In this document: positions 39,571-47,743 of the stretch, one piece after another | Layout of the letters: each line of letters opens with the position of its first letter | Numbering within the stretch: position 1 is the first letter of the stretch | DNA from: Helicobacteraceae bacterium | GTDB lineage: Bacteria; Campylobacterota; Campylobacteria; Campylobacterales; Sulfurimonadaceae | DNA length: 58,082 nucleotides | Assembly (NCBI GenBank): GCA_015493495.1 | Contig: WGDB01000160.1 | Location: 1 to 58,082, forward strand | Direction of reading: 5' to 3' | Notes under the pieces: generated by a model | Told to the model about the DNA's origin: nothing | Database searches by the model: none | Seen by the model: the letters and a program-made list of their open reading frames with translations, nothing else | Program-made: the position numbers and the translations under genes

Positions 39571-41379
39571 TTAGTCTCCATTTGGTCCGTTGTGACAGTC
39601 ATAGCAGCTTACGGCATCTCCTTTTTGGTAGGTTTGTGTGCGGTGTTCTGTGTTAAAAGTACGAGCACTGAATGTTTGGGAAAGGGCTGATCCTCTGTAA
39701 TTGTTGCCGTGACATGCTTTACATTGGGTAGCATCTCTTTCCGCGACATCCTGATGATCTTTCACCCAACCCTGACCAACAGAGTGCATCCCATGCGGAC
39801 CATCTTTAGATGTACTTGGTATCGTGGTATGACATGAAGTACACTCGGCTATGGTACCGCTGTGACCTTGGATTGTATTGCTTAAGACATTATCTTGTGC
39901 ATGGCTGGTTGGAAATATGGCATGGGTTGATCCGTGGCAAGATGAACATTGTAGATCACCATGACCCGTACTGAAACGATAGAGGCTGACTCCGGCTGTA
40001 GGAGTGTTGACATTGGTGGCAAAACGGTGATCGAGTACACTTCTCAGTGAACCGTTGACCAAGGCCGATGTGTAGCGCTGGCCATTTTGGTGGCAGGCCT
40101 GACAGTTGGGCTCATCCAACCAGCCGATACGGCTGGAGTTTCCGACATTATTCATGGTGCCGTGACAGCTTTGACACTGCATGCTCTGTTGACCGTTGGC
40201 ATCTTTGGCACTGCCCATGGCACCGCGCAGACACTCTGTAAGTGCGCCCGGGTGACAGCTGTAGCAGGCCGAACGGTTCGTAGAATCGTTGAGTGCCAGA
40301 CCATTGGCCGGATCGATGACGCCGGCATGTTTGAGGTGAAGCGAGGTGGTCAGCGACTGTGCATTTCCGACATTGGCGGTACCCAGAGCATTGGAGCTGT
40401 GACAGGCGGCACAGAGTATCGGTGTTCCGGATTTGGCAGTAGCATAGAGACTGGCACCATAGGTATAGTCTTTGGTGGCAAGGGTGTCAAGGTCTGTGGT
40501 GTTGATGGGGTGTTTGTCATCATGAAGTTTTAGGATGTTGTACTTGTAGTCTTTAAGTGTATCGGGGTTGTTCTCCCATCCGGCAAGAGGTCTCGCGTCG
40601 GCAGATGCCGCTGTACTGGCATGACACTTGGCACAGTCCATCTCGTCACTGACGGGTAGAACGACATCTGCCGTGGCGAGAACGGTTCCGGCGGTGTCTT
40701 TGGCGACCACACGTACCATAGGGTAGTAGTTGGTGACGTTGTCGTCATCGCGGTTGATAAGCGGGATCGCATCGGCTTCGAACCAGTCATGTGTGGCATT
40801 ATAACTCATGGGCTGCGGTGTCAAAGAGGGTACTTTGTTACCGGTCAGCCCCACGTTGGCCACACTGCTGTTCCCGGGAAAAAGTGTGGAGAGGTAGTCC
40901 CAGAAGTTTGTTTTACTGACACTGTCGGTGTTGATGTGACCGTTGTAGTCGAGGGCTTCATAGGTGAGGGTCACACCGCCGGTGATATGTTTGTTGTTTG
41001 TACCCGCTTTCTTGATGAGCTGGGCATTGAGGTTGTTGTATGGCGGCAAGATGGAAAAGACAGAAAAATCACTGCCGTCGAAACAGTGCATGCCCAGATC
41101 ATTCCAGGCGAGCAGAGTGTAGGTAGAACTGCCTGATGCTGTAGGTAGCGTTGTTGTACTCCCATTATTGGTTGTTTCACTGCTTCCTATTTGTGTGTCA
41201 TGTTCTATTTCTGTTTGGGATGTTTCATCGCTTTCGTGATTAGTTTCTCCTTCTGTACCGGACGACTCACTCTCACTAACGGTAGAAATGTCACTTTGGT
41301 TGTTGTCGCTTGCTGAAGTACTGAATTGACAACCGCTGAGTAAGAGCAGTAACACGCTGCTGTATATATACGCTTTCAT
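39571..41379 (-). CDS. Nine-heme c-type cytochrome lipoprotein
   Basis: 602 residues. Lipobox LSGCQF (Cys17), then a Ser/Thr/Glu-rich linker to about residue 80. Nine CxxCH sites follow: CAKCH, CAACH, CYSCH, CQSCH, CQACH, CSSCH, CTSCH, CKACH and CYDCH. The segment before the hemes contains LLAWNDLGMHC, a motif I know from large multiheme cytochromes of sulfur and metal reducers. It is likely an outer-surface or periplasmic electron carrier. A hairpin AGCTCC/GGAGCT lies in its 5' leader (about 41398-41416). Confidence 0.88.
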   Translation of the reverse strand: MKAYIYSSVLLLLLSGCQFSTSASDNNQSDISTVSESESSGTEGETNHESDETSQTEIEHDTQIGSSETTNNGSTTTLPTASGSSTYTLLAWNDLGMHCFDGSDFSVFSILPPYNNLNAQLIKKAGTNNKHITGGVTLTYEALDYNGHINTDSVSKTNFWDYLSTLFPGNSSVANVGLTGNKVPSLTPQPMSYNATHDWFEADAIPLINRDDDNVTNYYPMVRVVAKDTAGTVLATADVVLPVSDEMDCAKCHASTAASADARPLAGWENNPDTLKDYKYNILKLHDDKHPINTTDLDTLATKDYTYGASLYATAKSGTPILCAACHSSNALGTANVGNAQSLTTSLHLKHAGVIDPANGLALNDSTNRSACYSCHPGALTECLRGAMGSAKDANGQQSMQCQSCHGTMNNVGNSSRIGWLDEPNCQACHQNGQRYTSALVNGSLRSVLDHRFATNVNTPTAGVSLYRFSTGHGDLQCSSCHGSTHAIFPTSHAQDNVLSNTIQGHSGTIAECTSCHTTIPSTSKDGPHGMHSVGQGWVKDHQDVAERDATQCKACHGNNYRGSALSQTFSARTFNTEHRTQTYQKGDAVSCYDCHNGPNGD

Positions 41380-41701
41380 AAAATCTCCTTTTAGATAGCT
41401 CCGTTATGAGGAGCTGTTTGATATGCGATTATCAATACTATAGGAGTAAAATGAAGATTTAGTGAAGATTCTCTTTTAGGGAAAAATGTTCTATATTCTG
41501 TATCTATCATCAGGTTAATTGCACGATATCGTTTTTTGACCGTGCAGATAGTCTTTATAAAGATATAAGGGCTGAGAACAGTAATAGTTTAAGTTACAAA
41601 AGGGTGTCTAAAATGATATATGTTCTCCAATAAGCGGTAGAAAAGCAACACTCTAAAGTGATACAATACTTACAAAATATCCTACTTACTAAAGGACCGC
41701 A
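41380..41701. other. Divergent intergenic region between the cytochrome and dgt
   Basis: No gene seen. It holds the cytochrome leader hairpin, an inverted repeat TGCACG/CGTGCA (about 41519-41546) and, for dgt, TACAAT about 38 bases before the ATG. Confidence 0.45.
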
Positions 41702-42802
41702 ATGCAGCCCCATGAGAGATTTTACGGCATCGACAATGACTTTCGTTCCCCTTACGCACGAGACCGAGACCGTGTTATACACTCCGGTTCTTTTCGTAAG
41801 CTGGAGTATAAGACACAGGTCTTTTTGAACCAGGAGGGTGACTTTTTTCGTACCCGCCTGACACACTCTCTTGAAGTCTCGCAGATAGCGCGTTCTATCT
41901 CTTCTCAACTTGGACTAGAAGAGTCCTTGGCAGAGGCTATAGCTCTGTCACATGACATGGGACATACCCCTTTTGGGCATGTAGGAGGAGATACACTGGA
42001 TGAGTGTTTGAAAGACGATGGCTTTAGTCATGGGTTTGAACATAACTACCAGAGCTTTAGAGTGGTGACGAAGTTAGAGAAGCGCTATAAACCTTTTTTA
42101 GGACTGAACCTTACTTATGCGACTTTAGAGGGTATCTTGAAGCATTCCTACCCTTACAAAAAATCCTTTCTCTCTAAAGAAGTCCAAAACCAGTTTGACT
42201 TAGAGACGCACCCCTCCATAGAGGCGATGGTAGTCGACAGAGCAGATGAAATCGCCTACATGACCCATGACATTGATGATGGTGTTAACTCAGGTCTTAT
42301 TAGTTTTGAGACACTGAAAGAGAGCAAGATCATCCAAGAAGTTTTGGCTTTAGTGGCAGAGGAGGGGGTGACACTAGAAGATGGTGATGAGATGTTCCGT
42401 TACCGCTTTAGTTCTCACCTTATAAATTATCTAGTTTATGCTCTATTAGATCATTCCAGGGGCAAGGTGGATAACTCCAGGGTGTTGGCAGGTGTCATAA
42501 ACTCCACAGTAGAGATACCAATAGGATTTACAAAAGAGTTGGAGACGGATATTAAAAAATTGAAAAAGATTTTGTTTCAAAAGCTCTACCAACACCGACA
42601 GATCGTTAGTAAGATGTACGCAGGAAAGCAGGCCATAAAGGGTCTCTACAGTGCCATGATGGAAGAAGAAAAGATCTTGCCACAGTTTTATCTGCAACAG
42701 TTAGAACAACGTAATAAACACAGGGTCATTGCAGACTATATCGCTTCATTGAGTGATAGATATGCGCTTAATCTTTATAATGAGTTATATGGGCGAATGT
42801 AA
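41702..42802 (+). CDS. dgt: Deoxyguanosinetriphosphate triphosphohydrolase-like protein
   Basis: 366 residues. The HD metal site is spread over RTRLTHSLEVSQIAR, ALSHDMGHTPFGHVGGD and VVDRADEIAYMTHDIDDG, as in the dGTPase family. It hydrolyses dNTPs to nucleosides and triphosphate. It sits 93 bases before thyA and folA, so three genes that shape the dNTP pool are adjacent. The family assignment is firm, the exact nucleotide preference is not. Confidence 0.9.
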   Translation: MQPHERFYGIDNDFRSPYARDRDRVIHSGSFRKLEYKTQVFLNQEGDFFRTRLTHSLEVSQIARSISSQLGLEESLAEAIALSHDMGHTPFGHVGGDTLDECLKDDGFSHGFEHNYQSFRVVTKLEKRYKPFLGLNLTYATLEGILKHSYPYKKSFLSKEVQNQFDLETHPSIEAMVVDRADEIAYMTHDIDDGVNSGLISFETLKESKIIQEVLALVAEEGVTLEDGDEMFRYRFSSHLINYLVYALLDHSRGKVDNSRVLAGVINSTVEIPIGFTKELETDIKKLKKILFQKLYQHRQIVSKMYAGKQAIKGLYSAMMEEEKILPQFYLQQLEQRNKHRVIADYIASLSDRYALNLYNELYGRM

Positions 42803-42895
42803 AACAATAAGTTGGTAAAATCTATTTATAATACAAAGAATTATTAGTGTAAATTCGCGTCATTCGTAGACAAGGCTCTTCAAAAAGGTAGCAAC

Positions 42896-43747
42896 ATGAA
42901 ACAATATTTAGACCTCTGTAGCAAGATCATCGACGAGGGTACTTGGATCCAAAATGAACGGACAGGTAAAAACTGTCTGACACTCATTAATGCTGACCTT
43001 GAATATGATGTAGGTAATAACAAGTTTCCTTTGATCACAACACGCAAAAGCTATTTTAAGTCAGCAATTGCCGAATTTATTGGTTATATTCGTGGATATG
43101 ACAATGCGGCGGACTTTCGTAAGTTAGGAACGAAGACATGGGATGCCAATGCCAACCTCAATGAAGCATGGTTGAACAACCCTTACCGTAAAGGTGAGGA
43201 CGATATGGGACGTGTCTATGGTGTTCAGGGACGTTCGTGGCAGAAGCCTGACGGCGGACATGTGGACCAACTGCGTAAGATCGTAGATAATCTTAAAAAT
43301 GGTATTGATGATCGTGGTGAGATACTCAGTTTTTACAACCCGGGTGAGTTCCATATGGGCTGTCTGCGTCCCTGTATGCACACGCACACTTTTTCTTTGG
43401 TAGGTGAGACTTTGCACCTTACCTCTTACCAACGTTCATGCGATGTACCTTTGGGTCTAAACTTTAATCAAGTACAGGTCTTTGTCTTTTTAGCCTTGAT
43501 GGCACAGATCACTGGTCATAAAGCAGGCAAGGCGTATCACAAGATCGTCAATGCCCATATCTATGAAGATCAGTTGGAGTTGATGCGAGACGTACAGATG
43601 AAGCGTGCGCCTTTCCCTTCTCCACAACTGCATATTAATCCCAATATCAAGACCCTCGAAGACCTTGAGACTTGGGTAACAATGGACGACTTCAGTGTTA
43701 CGGGTTATGAACACCATGATCCTATTGCTTATCCGTTTTCGGTGTAG
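42896..43747 (+). CDS. thyA: Thymidylate synthase
   Basis: 283 residues. It makes dTMP from dUMP with methylene-tetrahydrofolate. The catalytic Cys is in [12 protein letters not shown], and the dUMP-binding segment [16 protein letters not shown] follows. The C-terminus ends YPFSV in place of the E. coli PVAI. The stop is directly followed by the folA ATG, so the two are translated together, which suits a cycle in which ThyA produces the dihydrofolate that FolA reduces. Confidence 0.95.
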   Translation: MKQYLDLCSKIIDEGTWIQNERTGKNCLTLINADLEYDVGNNKFPLITTRKSYFKSAIAEFIGYIRGYDNAADFRKLGTKTWDANANLNEAWLNNPYRKGEDDMGRVYGVQGRSWQKPDGGHVDQLRKIVDNLKNGIDDRGEILSFYNPGEFHMGCLRPCMHTHTFSLVGETLHLTSYQRSCDVPLGLNFNQVQVFVFLALMAQITGHKAGKAYHKIVNAHIYEDQLELMRDVQMKRAPFPSPQLHINPNIKTLEDLETWVTMDDFSVTGYEHHDPIAYPFSV

Positions 43748-44248
43748 ATGATGAAAAAACCTACTGTCTCCATCATTGTTGCGATGGCAAAAAACCGTGT
43801 GATTGGTAAAGGCAATGACATGCCGTGGCATCTTCCGGCAGACTTGAAACACTTTAGAAAAGTGACAACTGGAAAACCTATTATTATGGGTAGAAAGACC
43901 TATGAGTCTATAGGTCGTCCGCTCCCCAAACGTCATAACATCATCATTAGTCGCAACAGTGACTATAAGGTTGAAGGCTGTGATGTCGTAGCTTCATTAG
44001 AAGAGGCCGTTGAAAAGGCTGGAGAAGTTGATGAACTGTTTATTATTGGTGGTGGTTTTCTTTACAACCAACTCATAAATGATGCAGAGAAACTCTACTT
44101 GACTTTTATAGATCTAGAAGTTGAGGGTGATACCTTCTTCCCTGAATATAAACATCTTAACCTTACTAAGATGGCGAGTGAACATCATCTTAAAGATGAA
44201 GAAAATCCTTATGATTATGAATTTACAGAGTTTGTAGTAGAGAGATAA
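43748..44248 (+). CDS. folA: Dihydrofolate reductase
   Basis: 166 residues. N-terminal VSIIVAMAKNRVIGKGNDMPWHLPADL, with the active-site acid D after PA, then GRKTYESIGRPLP and IIGGGFLYNQL for NADPH. It begins with two ATG codons right after the thyA stop. It regenerates tetrahydrofolate. It is the last intact gene before the decayed mscS fragment. Confidence 0.95.
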   Translation: MMKKPTVSIIVAMAKNRVIGKGNDMPWHLPADLKHFRKVTTGKPIIMGRKTYESIGRPLPKRHNIIISRNSDYKVEGCDVVASLEEAVEKAGEVDELFIIGGGFLYNQLINDAEKLYLTFIDLEVEGDTFFPEYKHLNLTKMASEHHLKDEENPYDYEFTEFVVER

Positions 44249-44337
44249 GTCAAACTGATACTACTATAAAAATGTTTGAATAAAATAGTAAAAATAGTAT
44301 AAAAAACTATATTTAGTACTATTTTATAGTAAATATA

Positions 44338-44602
44338 CTACTTTTTTTCCTGTGGCATAATAAACTCTTGGACTGGCATCGGGGTTGCTATGTTAGCCTC
44401 TTTTAATTTTTTATAAACACCGATAGCGACGTCACTTTGGGCCATGATGAGATTGTTGGCGTAACTGTCAAAAGTGACTTTGATGTGTAATACTTTACTG
44501 CGATACCATCTGCAAATGTTCAGTTAATAATCTTGCAGAGGTAAAACTTTTATTAGGAACAATTACTTCTGAAACATCAAAGGTCTTGATGGAACATCTA
44601 TA
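44338..44602 (-). pseudogene. Remnant of a MscS-type mechanosensitive channel gene
   Basis: Two minus-strand pieces in different frames resemble one MscS C-terminal region. The upstream piece reads IKTFDVSEVIVPNKSF, matching the family's TxxGxxVIVPN core, then runs into a stop at 44495. The downstream piece reads KVLHIKVTFDSYANNLIMAQSDV..., through EFIMPQEKK and a stop at 44338, matching the C-terminal alpha/beta part. No membrane segments or start remain. The rest of this gap is the pstS promoter. Confidence 0.65.
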
Positions 44603-44611
44603 CAACAGGCT

Positions 44612-44644
44612 TGTAACCTTCTTGTTACATTTGTACCCTATTAT
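44612..44644 (+). promoter_or_regulatory. Pho-box promoter of pstS
   Basis: TGTAAC (44612-44617), CTTCT, TGTTAC (44623-44628), ten bases, TATTAT (44639-44644). The N5 CTTCT is the same as at pstC. Confidence 0.75.
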
Positions 44645-44675
44645 TCCAGCATCAAACATCCAACAAGGAATTAAA

Positions 44676-45680
44676 ATGTTCAAAAAACTAGCTACTAGCG
44701 CACTTCTTATTGCTGTTGCTGCAACTGCTTCTGTTGCAGGTGACAAGTTCAGTGGTGCGGGTGCATCATTCCCAGCACCACTCTATTATGACTGGGCTTA
44801 CAAGTATGGTAAAGAGACCCATTCACGTGTTAACTACCAGTCTATTGGTTCAGGCGGAGGGATCAAGCAGATCTCTAAGCGTATTGTAAACTTTGGTGCT
44901 TCTGACAAGCCTCTTAAGTCTAAAGAGCTTGCGAAGAAAAAACTACTTCAATTCCCGGCAGTTATCGGTTCTATTGTTATTGCGCTTAATGTTCCTGGTA
45001 TTGAAGATGCGAAACTTCATCTTAAAAACGAAGTTGTTGCTGACATTTTTGCAGGTAAGATCACAAAGTGGAATGATGCATCTATCGTTGCGGACAACAA
45101 GGGACTTAAACTTCCTAACCAAGAGATCATCGTTGTTCACCGTTCTGATGGATCAGGTACGACTTATAACTTTACATACTACCTAAACAAAAGCTCTAAA
45201 AACTGGGCTGACAACTATGGTGCTGGTAAAGCGATTGACTGGGCTGTAGGTATTGGTGGTAAAGGTAATGAGGGTGTTGCATCACTTGTTAAGCAGACGC
45301 CATATACTATTGGTTACATCGAAAACGCTTACAAAGAGAAGAACCACCTTGCAGCGGCAGTCCTTCAGACAGCAAGCGGTAAATGGGTTGAGGCAAAAGA
45401 AGACAACTTCAAAGCAGCAGCCAAGTATGCTTCATGGACAAAAGAGGACAACTTCTATGCGATGTTAGCACTACAACCAGGTGACACGTCGTATCCTATT
45501 GTTGCAGCAACATTTATTCTCCTTCCAGTTGAAAAATCCAAGATGAATAAAAAAGTCATCAAATTTTTTGACTATGCTTTCAAAAATGGTGATGCAGCAG
45601 CTAAAAAGCTAGGCTATATCCCTCTACCAGAAGCAACAAAAGAGATGATCCGCGAATACTGGGTAACAAATATAAAGTAA
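44676..45680 (+). CDS. pstS: Phosphate ABC transporter substrate-binding protein
   Basis: 334 residues from ATG 44676, chosen because a signal peptide starts there (MFKKLATSALLIAVAATASVA) and AAGGA precedes it. The phosphate-binding elements are GAGASFPAPLYYDW, SIGSGGGIKQI, FGASDKPL and VHRSDGSGTTYNF. PstS catches phosphate in the periplasm and hands it to PstCA. It is coded alone, on the other side of the origin from pstCAB. A stem-loop with TGGTGC/GCACCA (45694-45710) lies just past the stop. Confidence 0.96.
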   Translation: MFKKLATSALLIAVAATASVAGDKFSGAGASFPAPLYYDWAYKYGKETHSRVNYQSIGSGGGIKQISKRIVNFGASDKPLKSKELAKKKLLQFPAVIGSIVIALNVPGIEDAKLHLKNEVVADIFAGKITKWNDASIVADNKGLKLPNQEIIVVHRSDGSGTTYNFTYYLNKSSKNWADNYGAGKAIDWAVGIGGKGNEGVASLVKQTPYTIGYIENAYKEKNHLAAAVLQTASGKWVEAKEDNFKAAAKYASWTKEDNFYAMLALQPGDTSYPIVAATFILLPVEKSKMNKKVIKFFDYAFKNGDAAAKKLGYIPLPEATKEMIREYWVTNIK

Positions 45681-45845
45681 AAGGCTCAAGCTTTGGTGCT
45701 ATTTGCACCAGCGCCCGAGCAGACTCAGTTCACTTCACAATGTATCGATGTACGTCTTCACATCCGGCACAACTTCCTTCAACATTGAAACTTTTATCAC
45801 TACATACGTTCGATGCACTTTGCTGTTGAGATTCTACTTCTTTAT

Positions 45846-46135
45846 GGGTACCTCTAAAAACTCTAACGATCCGCAGAGGGAAGAAAAAGAGATGAGATCG
45901 TGCAAAATCTTTTTTGCACCCAAGGGTATTTCCTTTGGTCAGTCATAGCCGTAGCTATGAGGATAAAAAGTTTTGTGTGAGATCGCTCTTTTTATCCCTC
46001 CCTTCGGGCACTAGAGAGGAATCCACACTCGGCGTTGTCCTTTCTCGCCTTAGCTACAGCTAGGGCTTCAAAAGGTCGCCTTGATTGTGAACTCCTCTCT
46101 AGCGCTGAGGATGGCTAGGGTTTTTAGAGGTGCCC
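45846..46135. mobile_element. MITE-like hairpin-rich element, 290 bases
   Basis: Terminal arms 45846-45872 (starting GGGTACCTCTAAAAAC) and 46109-46135 are inverted copies with 23 Watson-Crick and two G-T pairs out of 27. TTAT flanks both ends (45842-45845 and 46136-46139), as a target duplication would. Inside are perfect hairpins at 45900-45919, 45943-45960 and 45961-45997, one at 45920-45938 with one G-T pair, a C(TTCG)G loop near 46002, and a long arm 46011-46102. There is no transposase. The flanking DNA 45681-45845 and 46136-46488 holds no gene I can support. Confidence 0.65.
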
Positions 46136-46488
46136 TTATAATATTTTTGTTCATTAATTTGTAAAAATCAGTACAATTTGTGGAGATATGCCTCGTGTGT
46201 TTTTGTTTATTTCTCCACTAAGTGAAGGGTAACAGCTTTACAATTATGATGCCATCAAAATGTTTTATAACCTGGAGAACGTGACATTTTCTAGGAGAAT
46301 CCAATTACAAATGCGTTAGCAGTCTTTTTAACACTCTAACCCTTGCATCCAGCGCTTGTGTGTTTATAAGTTCTGTGTGCATACTTCTATAGAGGGTTCA
46401 ATTGATTTGTTAGTGTGATAATACAGAGGAGAGAGCCCAACACAATGTAGTGTTAGGCTGAAGAGAGCATAGCGTGGGCTATCTAGAT

Positions 46489-47589
46489 CTAGAAAGTTGC
46501 GACTACCATCTGAGTGATGACAAAACCGCCGACTACAAGCCAAACGAACATACCGCCAGCAGTATAGATAGGAGCGAGGCCTAGACCCTTAAACTTCGCA
46601 AAACGTGTTCCCATACCTAATGCTGTCATTGCCATTGTCAACAAAAATGTATCAACTATGTTAATGTTACCAATAGCATACTTGATCATATCTGCTGTCT
46701 CAGCAGGTGCGGCTAACGTATAGTTATGGATCAATGAGTTAACACCTGCCATGCCTACAAAGTATACGGCAAACCAAGGGATCACCAACTTAAGTTTTCC
46801 ACCTTCTCCACCCTCTTTTTTAGCAAGGTAGCTCAAGATAAGACCAAGAACGATAAGCATTGGTGCGATCATGATAACACGCGTCATTTTGACGATAACT
46901 GCGGTGTTTGCCATGTCGACTGGTGCACCAGGAACAGATGCAGGAACAGCAACGACCTGAGCTACTTCATGGATCGTACCACCAACATAGATACCAAATG
47001 TCTTAGGGTCCATGTGTAAAAAGCCTGTAGCAGGCTCAATGATCGTTGTATAAAGTACTGGGTACAAAAACATAGAGATCGTTCCAAACAAAACAACCAT
47101 AGAGACGGCTACTGCTGTCTTATGCTCTTCTGCTTTAAGTACAGGCTCGGTTGCCAGTACTGCTGCTGCACCACAGACAGAAGCACCCGCTGCTGTCAAG
47201 ATCGAAGTGTCTCTATCCATCTTAAACATTTTGGTACCTAACCAGATACCGATTATCATAGTGGAAGAGAGTACCAGTAGAGAGACCATAAATCCCTGCA
47301 TACCAACTTCACTGATCTGCTGGAAGGTTATACGAAAACCGTAAAAGACGATAGCAAAACGCAATATCTTTTTACCAGAGAAGACAATACCACTCTCCCA
47401 TGATGGTGGAAAGTGGTTATGTAGGGTATTGGCATAAAATATACCAATAACAATACCTACGACTAGAGGTGAAATACCAAGTTTAGCAATAGGTGCTAAC
47501 TCGGAGATATAGGTCGCTGCAGCAGCGACAAGAGCAACAAAGATAATACCACTAAAGGTACCTGCTCTTTTTTCTGGTGAAAATGCCAT
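46489..47589 (-). CDS. YeiH-family (UPF0324) membrane protein, putative sulfate exporter
   Basis: 366 residues with about ten hydrophobic segments. Diagnostic stretches include GIVIGIFYANTL, SILTAAGASVCGAAAVLAT and GGTIHEVAQVVA, as in the YeiH/PSE family. Members are predicted anion or sulfate exporters; direct evidence is thin. It is a single gene. The minus-strand 3' flank has hairpins such as ATAGC-CCAC-GCTAT but no good T run. Confidence 0.82.
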   Translation of the reverse strand: MAFSPEKRAGTFSGIIFVALVAAAATYISELAPIAKLGISPLVVGIVIGIFYANTLHNHFPPSWESGIVFSGKKILRFAIVFYGFRITFQQISEVGMQGFMVSLLVLSSTMIIGIWLGTKMFKMDRDTSILTAAGASVCGAAAVLATEPVLKAEEHKTAVAVSMVVLFGTISMFLYPVLYTTIIEPATGFLHMDPKTFGIYVGGTIHEVAQVVAVPASVPGAPVDMANTAVIVKMTRVIMIAPMLIVLGLILSYLAKKEGGEGGKLKLVIPWFAVYFVGMAGVNSLIHNYTLAAPAETADMIKYAIGNINIVDTFLLTMAMTALGMGTRFAKFKGLGLAPIYTAGGMFVWLVVGGFVITQMVVATF

Positions 47590-47704
47590 TTAAAGCCTTT
47601 TTATTGTGATGGTGACATTATAAGATAATTCTATTTGAACTAAGAAATCAAATATTTATTGTAAAACGTTCAATTATTTTGATGTAAAGGGAACTGAGGT
47701 AAGC

Positions 47705-47741
47705 AAAAAGGTATTCAAGTAGCCGCTTGGCTACTTGAATA
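47705..47741 (-). terminator. Terminator of the RNase J gene
   Basis: A perfect 13-base stem (TATTCAAGTAGCC with GGCTACTTGAATA, 47712-47741) with a 4-base loop begins 3 bases after the stop. On the minus strand it is followed by CCTTTTTGC. Confidence 0.8.
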
Positions 47742-47743
47742 GA

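Noticed and set aside
46440-46485. Hairpins AGCC-AACAC/GTGTT-GGCT and ATAGC/GCTAT as a terminator of the YeiH-family gene
   Set aside because: No T run follows on the minus strand, so termination is not supported.
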